Positions 7,744 through 14,535 of a stretch of DNA of 64,000 bases are shown piece by piece (position 1 is the first letter of the stretch; the number at the start of each line of letters is the position of its first letter). The stretch is taken from NCBI GenBank assembly GCA_934573735.1, contig CAKTMC010000001.1:1-64000 (forward strand), given 5' to 3'. The notes below the pieces were generated by a model. The model saw only the letters and a program-made list of their open reading frames with translations. It had not been told where the DNA came from and searched no databases. A program made the translations under genes and the position numbers. This DNA comes from an uncultured Oscillospiraceae bacterium (GTDB taxonomy: Bacteria; Bacillota; Clostridia; Oscillospirales; Oscillospiraceae).

Positions 7744-7803
7744 AAAATCGCTCCCTTGCTCCTTATTATTAAAGCCTATAACAGTACGGCGTTTCGGGAG
7801 TAT

Positions 7804-7848
7804 AAAAAGCGGTCTCCCGGGGCATATTGCTGTCCCGCAAAGACCGCT
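7804..7848 (-). terminator. Riboswitch-controlled terminator before the CDF gene
   Basis: On the minus strand AGCGGTCT (7841-7848) pairs with AGACCGCT (7808-7815), followed by five T. The 5' half of the stem overlaps the last aptamer stem and the loop contains the conserved GGGACAG, so folding of the aptamer and of the terminator should be mutually exclusive. Confidence 0.8.
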
Positions 7849-7914
7849 CACGCAGTATCTGCTGTCGTTTTATCACGACCCGGCGTATCGGAAAATCCGC
7901 CGCCTGCTCAGAAT
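7829..7914 (-). promoter_or_regulatory. czcD/NiCo-type riboswitch aptamer
   Basis: Read on the minus strand, the segment has the signature blocks of the NiCo (czcD) class: CTGAGCAGGC at the 5' side (7902-7911), GCCGGG in the middle and GGGACAG at the 3' side (7830-7836). Four helices can be drawn. P1 is TATTCTG with CAG(C)AATA. A second stem has GGCG/CGCC with inner CGGA/TCCG. A third is GTCGT/ACGAC. The fourth is GCAGA/TTTGC, closed by a GTGA loop. The downstream gene is a CDF exporter, the usual partner of this class. Known members respond to Co(II), Ni(II) and, by later reports, Fe(II). I matched it from memory of the class, not by a covariance search. Confidence 0.82.
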
Positions 7915-7960
7915 ATCAAGTTATTTCATTTGGAGTGCCGCGCCATACTATTAGTACGGA

Positions 7961-7989
7961 ATATTATCATGCCACGGGGCTAAAGTCAA
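7961..7989 (-). promoter_or_regulatory. Promoter of the riboswitch-CDF transcript
   Basis: On the minus strand TTGACT (7984-7989) and TAATAT (7961-7966) are 17 bases apart. Transcription would begin about 7954, about 40 bases before the aptamer. Confidence 0.75.
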
Positions 7990-8011
7990 TATAAATATGA
8001 AAATATTTGTA

Positions 8012-8040
8012 TTGCTCAACGCGCCCGTTCGTAGTATTAT
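8012..8040 (+). promoter_or_regulatory. Promoter next to the DUF3810 start codon
   Basis: TTGCTC (8012-8017) and TATTAT (8035-8040) with a 17-base spacer. The ATG at 8047 lies only 7 bases after the -10 box, so a transcript from here would be leaderless or almost so. Confidence 0.5.
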
Positions 8041-8046
8041 AGACGC

Positions 8047-9189
8047 ATGGATAATATGAAATTGGCAAAGCGCCATAAGCTCTCGGCGCTGTACCGCCTG
8101 AGCCCCGCAGGGCATATCGTCGCCGCCGTCAGCGCAGTCTTGATAATCCTGCATCTGCTGACGCGGGGCAATCGCCCGCTCATGGTCTGGGCATCGGAAA
8201 GGCTTGTGCAGCCCGTGCATCGAGCGTTCGCGGCGCTAAACTCGCATCTGCCCTTCTCGGTCGCGGAGGCGCTCATCGGACTGGCGGCAGCCGCCGTCAT
8301 AGCCTACATAATATATATAGTAATCTCCATGCTGCGCAGCGGCGGACGGCTCAAGAGGCTGTATGCCTCGGTGATAAATCTGCTTGCGGCGGGGCTTGCC
8401 GTTTACGCTGGCTTTTGTATGCTGTGGGGAGTATATTATTACGGCGACGATTTTATGACCAGGAGTGCGCTCGAAAACGAGAATATCAGCGTGGAGCAGC
8501 TTGAAGCGGTGACGAGGTATTTTGCGGAGCTATCGAACGAATACGCAGAGCAGGTGCCGCGTGACGAGGACGGTAATTATATTGCCGACCGCGCCGCGAT
8601 ACTGGCGCGCTCTGATGAGGTCTATGAGAATATCGAGCGGGAGCTTCCCTGTCTTGCGGGCCCCGCAGTGCGGGCGAAGGGCGTATATTTTTCGCGCCTG
8701 ATGAGCTATACGGATTTCACGGGCTTTTTCTTCACCTTTACGGCGGAGGCGAATGTCAATACCGATTTCCCGCCCGCGTTATTTGCGTCCACGGTCGCGC
8801 ATGAGCTTGCGCATCAGCGCGGAGTTGCAAAGGAGCAGGAGGCAAACTTTGTCGCCGTGCTTGCAAGCCTTGCCTACGGCGACACGGAGTATTGCTACTC
8901 GGCATGCCTGCTTGCATATACGCATCTCGGCAACGCCCTGTATTCCGCTGATTACGAGGCGTGGAAGAGTATTTATCTCTCCCTGAGCGAGGACGTGCGC
9001 CGGGACTTTGCCGCAAACCGCGAGTATTGGGCGCAGTTTGAAACGCCGGTGCAGAAGGTCTCAAATACCGTGTACGAGGGCTTTTTGTATAGCTATGACC
9101 AGGATATGGGGCTGAAAAGCTACGGAGCCTGCGTCGATTTGCTGGTAAACTATTTCTACGGGCAGGCGGCTGCCGCGTCCGGGAATTAA
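8047..9189 (+). CDS. DUF3810 family membrane metalloprotein
   Basis: A 380-residue protein with about three N-terminal membrane helices (residues 20-40, 70-98, 108-130) and a large extracytoplasmic domain. That domain contains VAHELAHQRGVAKEQEANF near residue 245, the HExxH-type zinc motif typical of DUF3810, so a metallopeptidase function is plausible but unproven in the family. No Shine-Dalgarno site precedes ATG 8047 or the alternative ATG 8056. The first lies 7 bases after a promoter -10 box, which suggests a leaderless message. It is followed 22 bases later by a small membrane protein gene, probably cotranscribed. Confidence 0.8.
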   Translation: MDNMKLAKRHKLSALYRLSPAGHIVAAVSAVLIILHLLTRGNRPLMVWASERLVQPVHRAFAALNSHLPFSVAEALIGLAAAAVIAYIIYIVISMLRSGGRLKRLYASVINLLAAGLAVYAGFCMLWGVYYYGDDFMTRSALENENISVEQLEAVTRYFAELSNEYAEQVPRDEDGNYIADRAAILARSDEVYENIERELPCLAGPAVRAKGVYFSRLMSYTDFTGFFFTFTAEANVNTDFPPALFASTVAHELAHQRGVAKEQEANFVAVLASLAYGDTEYCYSACLLAYTHLGNALYSADYEAWKSIYLSLSEDVRRDFAANREYWAQFETPVQKVSNTVYEGFLYSYDQDMGLKSYGACVDLLVNYFYGQAAAASGN

Positions 9190-9211
9190 AAATTGGGAGG
9201 GAATAGAAATC

Positions 9212-9586
9212 ATGTCTGTTTTTGCAACCGTCACCGGAGCAGTCGCCCTTGTGAGCCTGCTCGCCCTGCTGGTCAAATATCCGCTGCGCAAGCTGGGTAT
9301 GCACAAGCTCAACGCCTTCTTCATGAAGCTGCACGAGGCCGCAAGCGGTCTGTTTTTCATTGCCGCCATTGCGCATATGATCAGCTCTCTGCGTCAGGCG
9401 CGCAAGCATCCCTTTGCCGCGCTGACCGGTGTTTTGTCCTTTGTGATAAGCTTTGTACTTATCGCGGCCTGCCACATGACCAAGGACGTGAAGAAGAAAA
9501 TGCACTGGCACAGGATCTACTCCCTGCTTCTCACCCTGACCACCGCCGGTCATACCGCCTCCGCAGCTCTGGCAAAGAAAAAATAA
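9212..9586 (+). CDS. Small membrane protein with histidine-bearing helices
   Basis: A 124-residue protein with four predicted membrane helices and a GGAGGGAA ribosome site. Histidines sit near helix ends (LHEAASG near residue 40, IAHM near 50, CHM near 85, HWHR near 97, GHT near 112). This pattern recalls small b-type cytochrome or ferric reductase-like four-helix proteins, but I recognise no family and haem binding is only a guess. It follows the DUF3810 gene closely. Confidence 0.6.
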   Translation: MSVFATVTGAVALVSLLALLVKYPLRKLGMHKLNAFFMKLHEAASGLFFIAAIAHMISSLRQARKHPFAALTGVLSFVISFVLIAACHMTKDVKKKMHWHRIYSLLLTLTTAGHTASAALAKKK

Positions 9587-9614
9587 AATTTTGCCGCAAA
9601 ACGCAAATTTGTGC

Positions 9615-9642
9615 TTGACAAATCGAATATTTCGGTTATAAT
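9615..9642 (+). promoter_or_regulatory. Promoter of tRNA-Gln
   Basis: Consensus TTGACA (9615-9620) and TATAAT (9637-9642) with 16 bases between, ending 13 bases before the tRNA. Confidence 0.85.
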
Positions 9643-9655
9643 AGCTCTTGCGTTT

Positions 9656-9729
9656 AGCGGGATTGTGTAAAGGTAGCACAGCGGACTCTGACTCCGTATG
9701 TGAGGGTTCGAATCCTTCTCCCGCTGCCA
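9656..9729 (+). tRNA. tRNA-Gln (anticodon CTG)
   Basis: A complete cloverleaf is visible. The acceptor stem is AGCGGGA/TCCCGCT and the D arm is GTGT/GCAC. The anticodon stem is GCGGA/TCCGT around loop CTCTGAC, giving anticodon CTG, which reads CAG. The T arm is GAGGG-TTCGAAT-CCTTC, the discriminator base is G and CCA is encoded. It is transcribed alone from its own promoter with a terminator six bases downstream. Confidence 0.95.
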
Positions 9730-9734
9730 AAGCT

Positions 9735-9780
9735 AAAAGCCCTGAAAGTATTGAAAAATCAGTACTTTCAGGGCTTTTCT
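9735..9780 (+). terminator. Terminator after tRNA-Gln
   Basis: AAAAGCCCTGAAAGTA pairs perfectly with TACTTTCAGGGCTTTT around a 12-base loop. Confidence 0.9.
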
Positions 9781-9845
9781 CATTTTTATATTCTTTCGAT
9801 ACGTCGAATGAATAGGGCAAATTGTGGCAGTTTTGGGTAATATAA

Positions 9846-9867
9846 CTGAATACAAACTGAATACAAA
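9846..9867. repeat. Tandem 11-bp repeat downstream of tRNA-Gln
   Basis: CTGAATACAAA occurs twice in tandem (9846-9856, 9857-9867). It contains ATACAA in 11-bp phase, like the sites at 3043 and 5983. It could be a third regulator site or a relic integrase arm site beside the tRNA. The rest of 9781-9911 shows nothing I can name. Confidence 0.5.
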
Positions 9868-9911
9868 TTTTACAATTATCACCACACTGTCGTTTTCCTC
9901 ATTCCCGCGCT

Positions 9912-10086
9912 CCGCGAAGCGCTGCCCCTTTTAGGGGAAGTCCCCAGTGCGCACACTGGGGAAAGGGGTCGCCGGATTCGCTCATGGTGCAGGAGGGAAA
10001 AGACATGGCGCAGTACAGACCATTCTTTTCCCCACCGGCAGCTTCTATACTCTGCCGCCCCCTCAGTCACTGCATGACAGCTTCCC
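9912..10086. repeat. Dispersed repeat element, copy A
   Basis: Positions 9912-9941 match 24001-24030 base for base (30 of 30). The element runs on through GGGAAAAGACA-type middle sequence to a degenerate CAGTCAC...TGACAGCTTCCC end. It is non-coding and MITE-like, without a transposase. Its right end supplies the last codons of the Nudix gene. Confidence 0.8.
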
Positions 10087-10650
10087 AAGCACTGCCGCAA
10101 GCTTATCATTCAGCTTCTTATATACCCGGGAGACAAACCACGGCTCACTCGAAGCCTTGAGCGCCTCGTCAGGCGAAAACCATGCAACGTCGCTGTTTTC
10201 ATCCTCGCGTATATGCAGCGCCTCATGGTCGTCCGCCTCCAAAAGATAGGTCACGTTAAGATGCAGATGGCTCGGAACGTATTCCCCGCGCTTCTCGTGC
10301 CCCTCGACGGGCAATACCTCAAGCGAAAAAATCTCCGGCATGAGGGCGCGGACGCTCAAAACACCGGTCTCCTCGCGGCACTCACGCAGCGCAACGGAGA
10401 GCAAATCCCGCTCACCGTCGGCGTGCCCGCCGGTCCATGACCATGCATCATAAATCTTATGATACGCCATGAGTACCCGGTCATGCGCGGGATTGACGAC
10501 CCAGCCGGAGGCGGTCATGTGCGCGATAAGATTTGTGCGCAGAAAAGCATCCTCGTTTTTCTCTATAAAATCCAAAATCACGGCCTTGTCGCGCTCCTCC
10601 TGCTCACAGCAGGGGCGATAGGCCAGAATATCCTCATAAATACTCATCAT
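10063..10650 (-). CDS. Nudix hydrolase
   Basis: A 195-residue single-domain Nudix protein. The box GGHADGE...RECREETGV (about residues 74-97) is intact, so it should hydrolyse a nucleoside-diphosphate-linked substrate using Mg or Mn; the substrate is not evident. The N-terminal 45 residues match the NUDIX proteins that begin with a helical segment. It is last in the metK operon; its ATG overlaps the amidase stop by four bases (ATGA). Its last six codons (KLSCSD) and stop lie inside dispersed repeat A, so the original C-terminus was probably replaced. Confidence 0.88.
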   Translation of the reverse strand: MMSIYEDILAYRPCCEQEERDKAVILDFIEKNEDAFLRTNLIAHMTASGWVVNPAHDRVLMAYHKIYDAWSWTGGHADGERDLLSVALRECREETGVLSVRALMPEIFSLEVLPVEGHEKRGEYVPSHLHLNVTYLLEADDHEALHIREDENSDVAWFSPDEALKASSEPWFVSRVYKKLNDKLAAVLGKLSCSD

Positions 10651-11471
10651 TCAGCCACCGGGTACAAATCACGGCGAAGCTGCGGAAGCACCGGCAGACT
10701 GCGTCTAACCTCGTCAACACGACTCAAATCCACCTCGGAGTATATTATCTCCTCGCCGCTGCCGCCCTCGCAAAGCGTAGTCGCATAGGGATCGACAAGC
10801 ATCGAGTGACCCCAGCTGCGCCAGCGTATGCGCTCATCGGTCGCAGCGCCGCAGCCGGCAATGAAAATCTGATTATCCAACGCACGGGCGTGCAGCAGAG
10901 CCTCCCAGTGGCGCGGCCCCGTTGTAGAGGTAAACTGCGCCGGGAGGAAAACAAGCTCCGCTCCGCGCATGGCAAGCGCACGAAACTCCTCCGGGAAGCG
11001 CAGGTCAAAGCATATCGCAAGACCCATGCGCCCGAATTCCGAGTCAAACACGCATAGACTGTCGCCGGGGGTGAAGAAATCGGACTCGCAGCTTCTCAGC
11101 GTCGGCAGGTCTACGTCAAACAGATGAAGCTTGCGGTACTTGGCAAGCTGCTCACCGTGCCGGTCAAAGACGTAGGCGCTGTTATACATCCTGCCGTTTT
11201 CCACCTCGGGTACACTGCCGCCGACAAGCAGCAGCGAATATCTTTTTGCACAGTCGCGCAGAAGCTTCACCACGTCCTCGCTACCGCGTGCGGAAAACTC
11301 GCGGAAGGCGGCGTTTCTGTACCGGCAGCAGAAAAGCTCCGGCAGCACTGCGGCCTGAGCGCCGTTTTCGGCGGCCTCGCGCAGCATTTTCTCGGTCTTG
11401 GCAAGGGTTTCTTCTATCTCCGGCTCGGTACGGAGCTGGCAGAAGGCAAGCTTGAATTTATTATTGCTCAT
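10647..11471 (-). CDS. Carbon-nitrogen hydrolase, nitrilase/omega-amidase type
   Basis: A 274-residue single-domain nitrilase-superfamily enzyme. The triad is visible: Glu in VLPELF (about 44), Lys in YRKLHLFD (about 112) and Cys in GLAICFDLRFPE (about 154). The RFPE motif is typical of Nit2/omega-amidase and related members that hydrolyse alpha-keto acid amides. Its place behind metK under a SAM riboswitch suggests a role near methionine salvage, where an omega-amidase removes the keto-acid amide made by transamination. That is inference. It overlaps both neighbours by four bases. Confidence 0.88.
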   Translation of the reverse strand: MSNNKFKLAFCQLRTEPEIEETLAKTEKMLREAAENGAQAAVLPELFCCRYRNAAFREFSARGSEDVVKLLRDCAKRYSLLLVGGSVPEVENGRMYNSAYVFDRHGEQLAKYRKLHLFDVDLPTLRSCESDFFTPGDSLCVFDSEFGRMGLAICFDLRFPEEFRALAMRGAELVFLPAQFTSTTGPRHWEALLHARALDNQIFIAGCGAATDERIRWRSWGHSMLVDPYATTLCEGGSGEEIIYSEVDLSRVDEVRRSLPVLPQLRRDLYPVAE

Positions 11472-12094
11472 AGTGCTTTAATCGTCTCCAGATAAGCATT
11501 AACATCAAAATCGACGGTTTTCTCGTCCTTGCGAAGATACAGCGGGTGATGCGGATGCCCCTTGGCCGAGCGCTTGCCCGCGCAGAGCCAGCGTGCGCCG
11601 TAGCGCTGACCGATATCGACCATGCAGCGCACACAGTCCGGAAGATAGGGGCGCTTTTCTATTATTGTGCCCCAAGCCGCCCAGACTGCGGGGCGCAGTC
11701 CCTCGCCGACCTGCGAGAGAACATAGTCAAAGGCGCGCATATTCTCCTCATGCAGACGAACATTGAGCTGCCTGTCCATATCGTCCGGGCGCGTGGCGCG
11801 CTGGGCATAGACATTGAACATTATCCAGCTGTCAAAGCCGTTGCCCGCCGCGATGCGCGAGACGGATTTGAGCGTATTGTCAAGGTCACCGGGGGCAGCG
11901 GTCGAGGGATTTATGCCGATGCATATAAGCGGATTTTCGCCGCGTGTACCCAGAATATAACGGTACTCGGTGTAAAAATCCGGCACATATATCCACTCTT
12001 TGTTATTATAATCCCCTTGCCGCCCGGAGGCGGCAAGGGCATCGTCAAAGCTGAGTATTTCTACAGTTTGGCTTGCTCCGCTCGGAATGTGCAT
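11468..12094 (-). CDS. DUF1643 domain protein
   Basis: A 208-residue protein. After about 45 variable residues comes the DUF1643 signature CIGINPSTA (about 57-65), then DNTLKSVSRIA, FNVYAQRAT and a C-terminal GHPHHPLY motif. The family's biochemical role is not known to me. Its start overlaps the metK stop by one base (TAATG) and its stop overlaps the amidase start by four, so it is firmly part of the SAM-responsive operon. There is no clear ribosome site of its own, suggesting translational coupling to metK. Confidence 0.82.
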   Translation of the reverse strand: MHIPSGASQTVEILSFDDALAASGRQGDYNNKEWIYVPDFYTEYRYILGTRGENPLICIGINPSTAAPGDLDNTLKSVSRIAAGNGFDSWIMFNVYAQRATRPDDMDRQLNVRLHEENMRAFDYVLSQVGEGLRPAVWAAWGTIIEKRPYLPDCVRCMVDIGQRYGARWLCAGKRSAKGHPHHPLYLRKDEKTVDFDVNAYLETIKAL

Positions 12095-13275
12095 TACTTC
12101 AGAGCCTCAAGCAGAGCCTCGGTGCGGTCGGTGCGCTCCCAGGTCACGTCCAGATCGGTGCGTCCCATGTGACCGTAAGCGGCGAGCTGACGGTAGATGG
12201 GGCGGTGCAGGTCGAGGTCGCGGATGATGGCGCTCGGACGCAGGTCAAATACCTTCTGCACTGCCTCGCCCAGCTTATCATCGGAAACCTTACCGGTGCC
12301 GAAGGTCTCGACCAGCACGGAGACGGGACGGGCAACGCCTATCGCATAGGCAAGCTCTATCTGGCAGCGGGTAGCAAGACCGGCGGCAACGACGTTCTTT
12401 GCAACGTAGCGGGCGGCATATGCGGCGCTGCGGTCAACCTTGGTGGGATCCTTACCGGAGAAGGCGCCGCCGCCGTGGGGTGCGCTGCCGCCGTAGGTAT
12501 CGACGATGATCTTGCGCCCGGTCAGACCGGAGTCGCCCTGCGGGCCGCCGATAACGAAGCGTCCGGTCGGGTTGACGTAGTACTTGGTCTCCTCGTCAAG
12601 AAGCTCTGCTGGGATGGTGGGCTTGATGACCAGCTCTATCATGTCGCGGCGGATCTGCTCAAGCTCCGCCTCGGGTGCGTGCTGAGTGGAGATGACGACC
12701 GCCTCAACGCGGACGGGCTTGTGGTGCTCGTCATACTCGACCGTGACCTGAGACTTGCCGTCGGGACGGAGATAGTCAACTATGCCCTCCTTGCGAACCT
12801 GAGCAAGACGCTTTGCCAGCTTGTGCGCAAGGGTGATGGCGAGAGGCATAAGCTCCTCGGTCTCGTCGCAGGCGTAGCCGAACATCATGCCCTGGTCGCC
12901 CGCGCCGTGCTGAAGCTCGTCGTCCTCGCCGGTCTTGTTCTCAAGGGACTTGTCAACGCCCATGGCAATATCGCCGGACTGCTCGTCAATGTTGAGGATG
13001 ATGCCGCAGGTGTCGCAGTCAAAGCCGTACTTTGCGCGGTCATAGCCGATGTCACGGATGACGCCGCGGGTGATTTTAGGGATATCAACATAGCACTTGG
13101 TGCTTATCTCGCCCATGATGTGGATAAGTCCGGTGGAAGCGGTCGTCTCGCAGGCAACACGGCCATCGGGATCCTGCGCCAGGATTGCGTCAAGGACTGC
13201 ATCGGAGATCTGGTCGCAAATTTTGTCGGGATGTCCCTCGGTGACGGACTCGGAGGTGAAGAAGTATCTGCTCAT
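12094..13275 (-). CDS. metK: S-adenosylmethionine synthase
   Basis: A 393-residue MetK, near the family's usual length. It makes SAM from methionine and ATP in the cytoplasm. Signatures visible are SVTEGHPDK at the N-terminus, [12 protein letters not shown] (about 118), and the phosphate loop [16 protein letters not shown] (about 265). It is the first gene of a four-gene operon controlled by a SAM-I riboswitch and an intrinsic terminator, so the product represses its own synthesis. ahcY, which recycles the SAM product S-adenosylhomocysteine, lies 2.7 kb away on the same strand in a separate unit. Confidence 0.98.
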   Translation of the reverse strand: MSRYFFTSESVTEGHPDKICDQISDAVLDAILAQDPDGRVACETTASTGLIHIMGEISTKCYVDIPKITRGVIRDIGYDRAKYGFDCDTCGIILNIDEQSGDIAMGVDKSLENKTGEDDELQHGAGDQGMMFGYACDETEELMPLAITLAHKLAKRLAQVRKEGIVDYLRPDGKSQVTVEYDEHHKPVRVEAVVISTQHAPEAELEQIRRDMIELVIKPTIPAELLDEETKYYVNPTGRFVIGGPQGDSGLTGRKIIVDTYGGSAPHGGGAFSGKDPTKVDRSAAYAARYVAKNVVAAGLATRCQIELAYAIGVARPVSVLVETFGTGKVSDDKLGEAVQKVFDLRPSAIIRDLDLHRPIYRQLAAYGHMGRTDLDVTWERTDRTEALLEALK

Positions 13276-13308
13276 AATATTTTATCCTTTCTTTCTTATC
13301 TGAGAGGG

Positions 13309-13340
13309 GAAAACGAAAACCCCGCCTGCCCGGCGGGGTT
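13309..13340 (-). terminator. SAM-controlled terminator before metK
   Basis: On the minus strand AACCCCGCC pairs with GGCGGGGTT and is followed by TTCGTTTTCC. It lies between the SAM-I aptamer and the metK start. Confidence 0.85.
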
Positions 13341-13356
13341 GATTTACGCTCATAAG

Positions 13357-13448
13357 CCTCATCTTTCGTTTCACCGCCGGATTTGGCACCTTACATACGC
13401 AGGTTGCCGGGCTTCACAGGGCCGTTCCCTCCACCACTCTTGATAAGG
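13357..13448 (-). promoter_or_regulatory. SAM-I (S-box) riboswitch
   Basis: Read leftward it has the S-box hallmarks: CTTATCAAGAG at the 5' end, GGTGGAGGGA, GAAGCCCGGCAACC, GGTGCCAAATCC, and a 3' GATGAG that closes P1 with CTTATC (13442-13447 with 13358-13363). SAM binding favours the downstream terminator and shuts off metK and the three genes behind it. Confidence 0.96.
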
Positions 13449-13469
13449 TATTTAATTTTCTTCGAATTC

Positions 13470-13497
13470 ATTATATCAGATTACGCCGTATTGTCAA
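13470..13497 (-). promoter_or_regulatory. Promoter of the metK operon
   Basis: On the minus strand consensus TTGACA (13492-13497) and TATAAT (13470-13475) with a 16-base spacer, just upstream of the SAM-I aptamer. Confidence 0.88.
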
Positions 13498-13527
13498 TAG
13501 TGCAGATTTCACGGTATGGCGGAAAAT

Positions 13528-14445
13528 TTACACAAGCAGCATCGAGCTTATGATCGGTATCGTCACGACCGACAGCAGCACCGACACCAGTATTCCCTCG
13601 GCGGCAAACTCCGCGTCCCGGTCATACTGTATGGCAAATACCGCGACTATCACGGCGCTCGGCGAGGCGGCGTTTATTATCATCGCGTTAAACAGTACCG
13701 GGTCCATGGCGAAGGGGCGCAGCGCGAGATATATCACCACCGGGCAGATTATAAGGCGCACGAGAGAAGCAGCATAGCTGAGCGGCTGAGCGAAGGCGGA
13801 CTTCAGCTCCACCTCGCCGAGAGTCGCGCCGATGACAAACATCGACATGGGAACCGTCGCGCCGCCGATAATCGAGCAGAGGTCACGCAGCACGGGCGGC
13901 GTGGGCAGACGCAGCAGCGCGATGAAAAGCGCCAGAATGGACGCGAGGAAGGGGAGCGTCAGAATATCCCGCAGCTCCAGCTTCCTGCCCTCACCGCCGT
14001 GGGCGACAAGCCATACCCCGTAGGTGTAGACAAAGAAATTGAAGGGTATGGTGGAGACGACGATATAGAATAAGCCCTGCGCGCCGTAAAGCTCCTGCAC
14101 CAGAGGGGCGGCGATGAACATGATGTTCGGAGTGCTGCTCAGAAACTCGACTATCGACACCTTATCCCGGTTCTTGCGGAAAGGCAGCGCACATAGGAAG
14201 CCCACTATGCCCATGATGAGCATACACGAGCAGGATATGAGGAACATACGCGCAAACTCCGAGCCGCTAAGCTCCGGAAGCTCGCCCATGACGGAGCTCA
14301 GCACCGTGCCCGTGAGCAGGACGTTCATGGTCAGGGAGCTTGCCGTCTTGGTAAAGGACCTGGAGAAGAAGCCGCGCCGTGCGCCGACGTAGCCGATGAG
14401 AATGAGAACGAGTATGATTATAAGCTTGCGGATAAGAATCTGCAC
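13528..14445 (-). CDS. AEC family transporter
   Basis: A 305-residue membrane protein of the auxin efflux carrier (AEC/Mem_trans) family, with about ten helices in two halves of five. The helix break SSTPNIMFIAAPL (about residue 104) and the later INAASPSAVIVAVFA segment (about 260) are characteristic. Bacterial members export or import organic acids such as malate; the substrate here is unknown. The start is a GTG at 14445 with GAGGT upstream. It ends 31 bases before the metK promoter and lies 90 bases downstream of mgtE. Confidence 0.85.
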   Translation of the reverse strand: MQILIRKLIIILVLILIGYVGARRGFFSRSFTKTASSLTMNVLLTGTVLSSVMGELPELSGSEFARMFLISCSCMLIMGIVGFLCALPFRKNRDKVSIVEFLSSTPNIMFIAAPLVQELYGAQGLFYIVVSTIPFNFFVYTYGVWLVAHGGEGRKLELRDILTLPFLASILALFIALLRLPTPPVLRDLCSIIGGATVPMSMFVIGATLGEVELKSAFAQPLSYAASLVRLIICPVVIYLALRPFAMDPVLFNAMIINAASPSAVIVAVFAIQYDRDAEFAAEGILVSVLLSVVTIPIISSMLLV

Positions 14446-14535
14446 GGAAGTTTACCTCAAAATATGTATGGCTTCATGCCCTGCCCCGCAGCCCGGAGCG
14501 GGAGTGCGGGGCAAGACGCTTAAACATCAAAACGC

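Noticed and set aside
8756..9820. Long minus-strand open frame with a GEGFEPSHTESES-type segment
   Set aside because: It lies antisense to the DUF3810 gene and to tRNA-Gln. That peptide is a well-known artefact of translating a tRNA backwards.
12073..13443. 456-codon plus-strand open frame opposite metK
   Set aside because: It runs through metK and its SAM-I riboswitch on the other strand and has no independent support.
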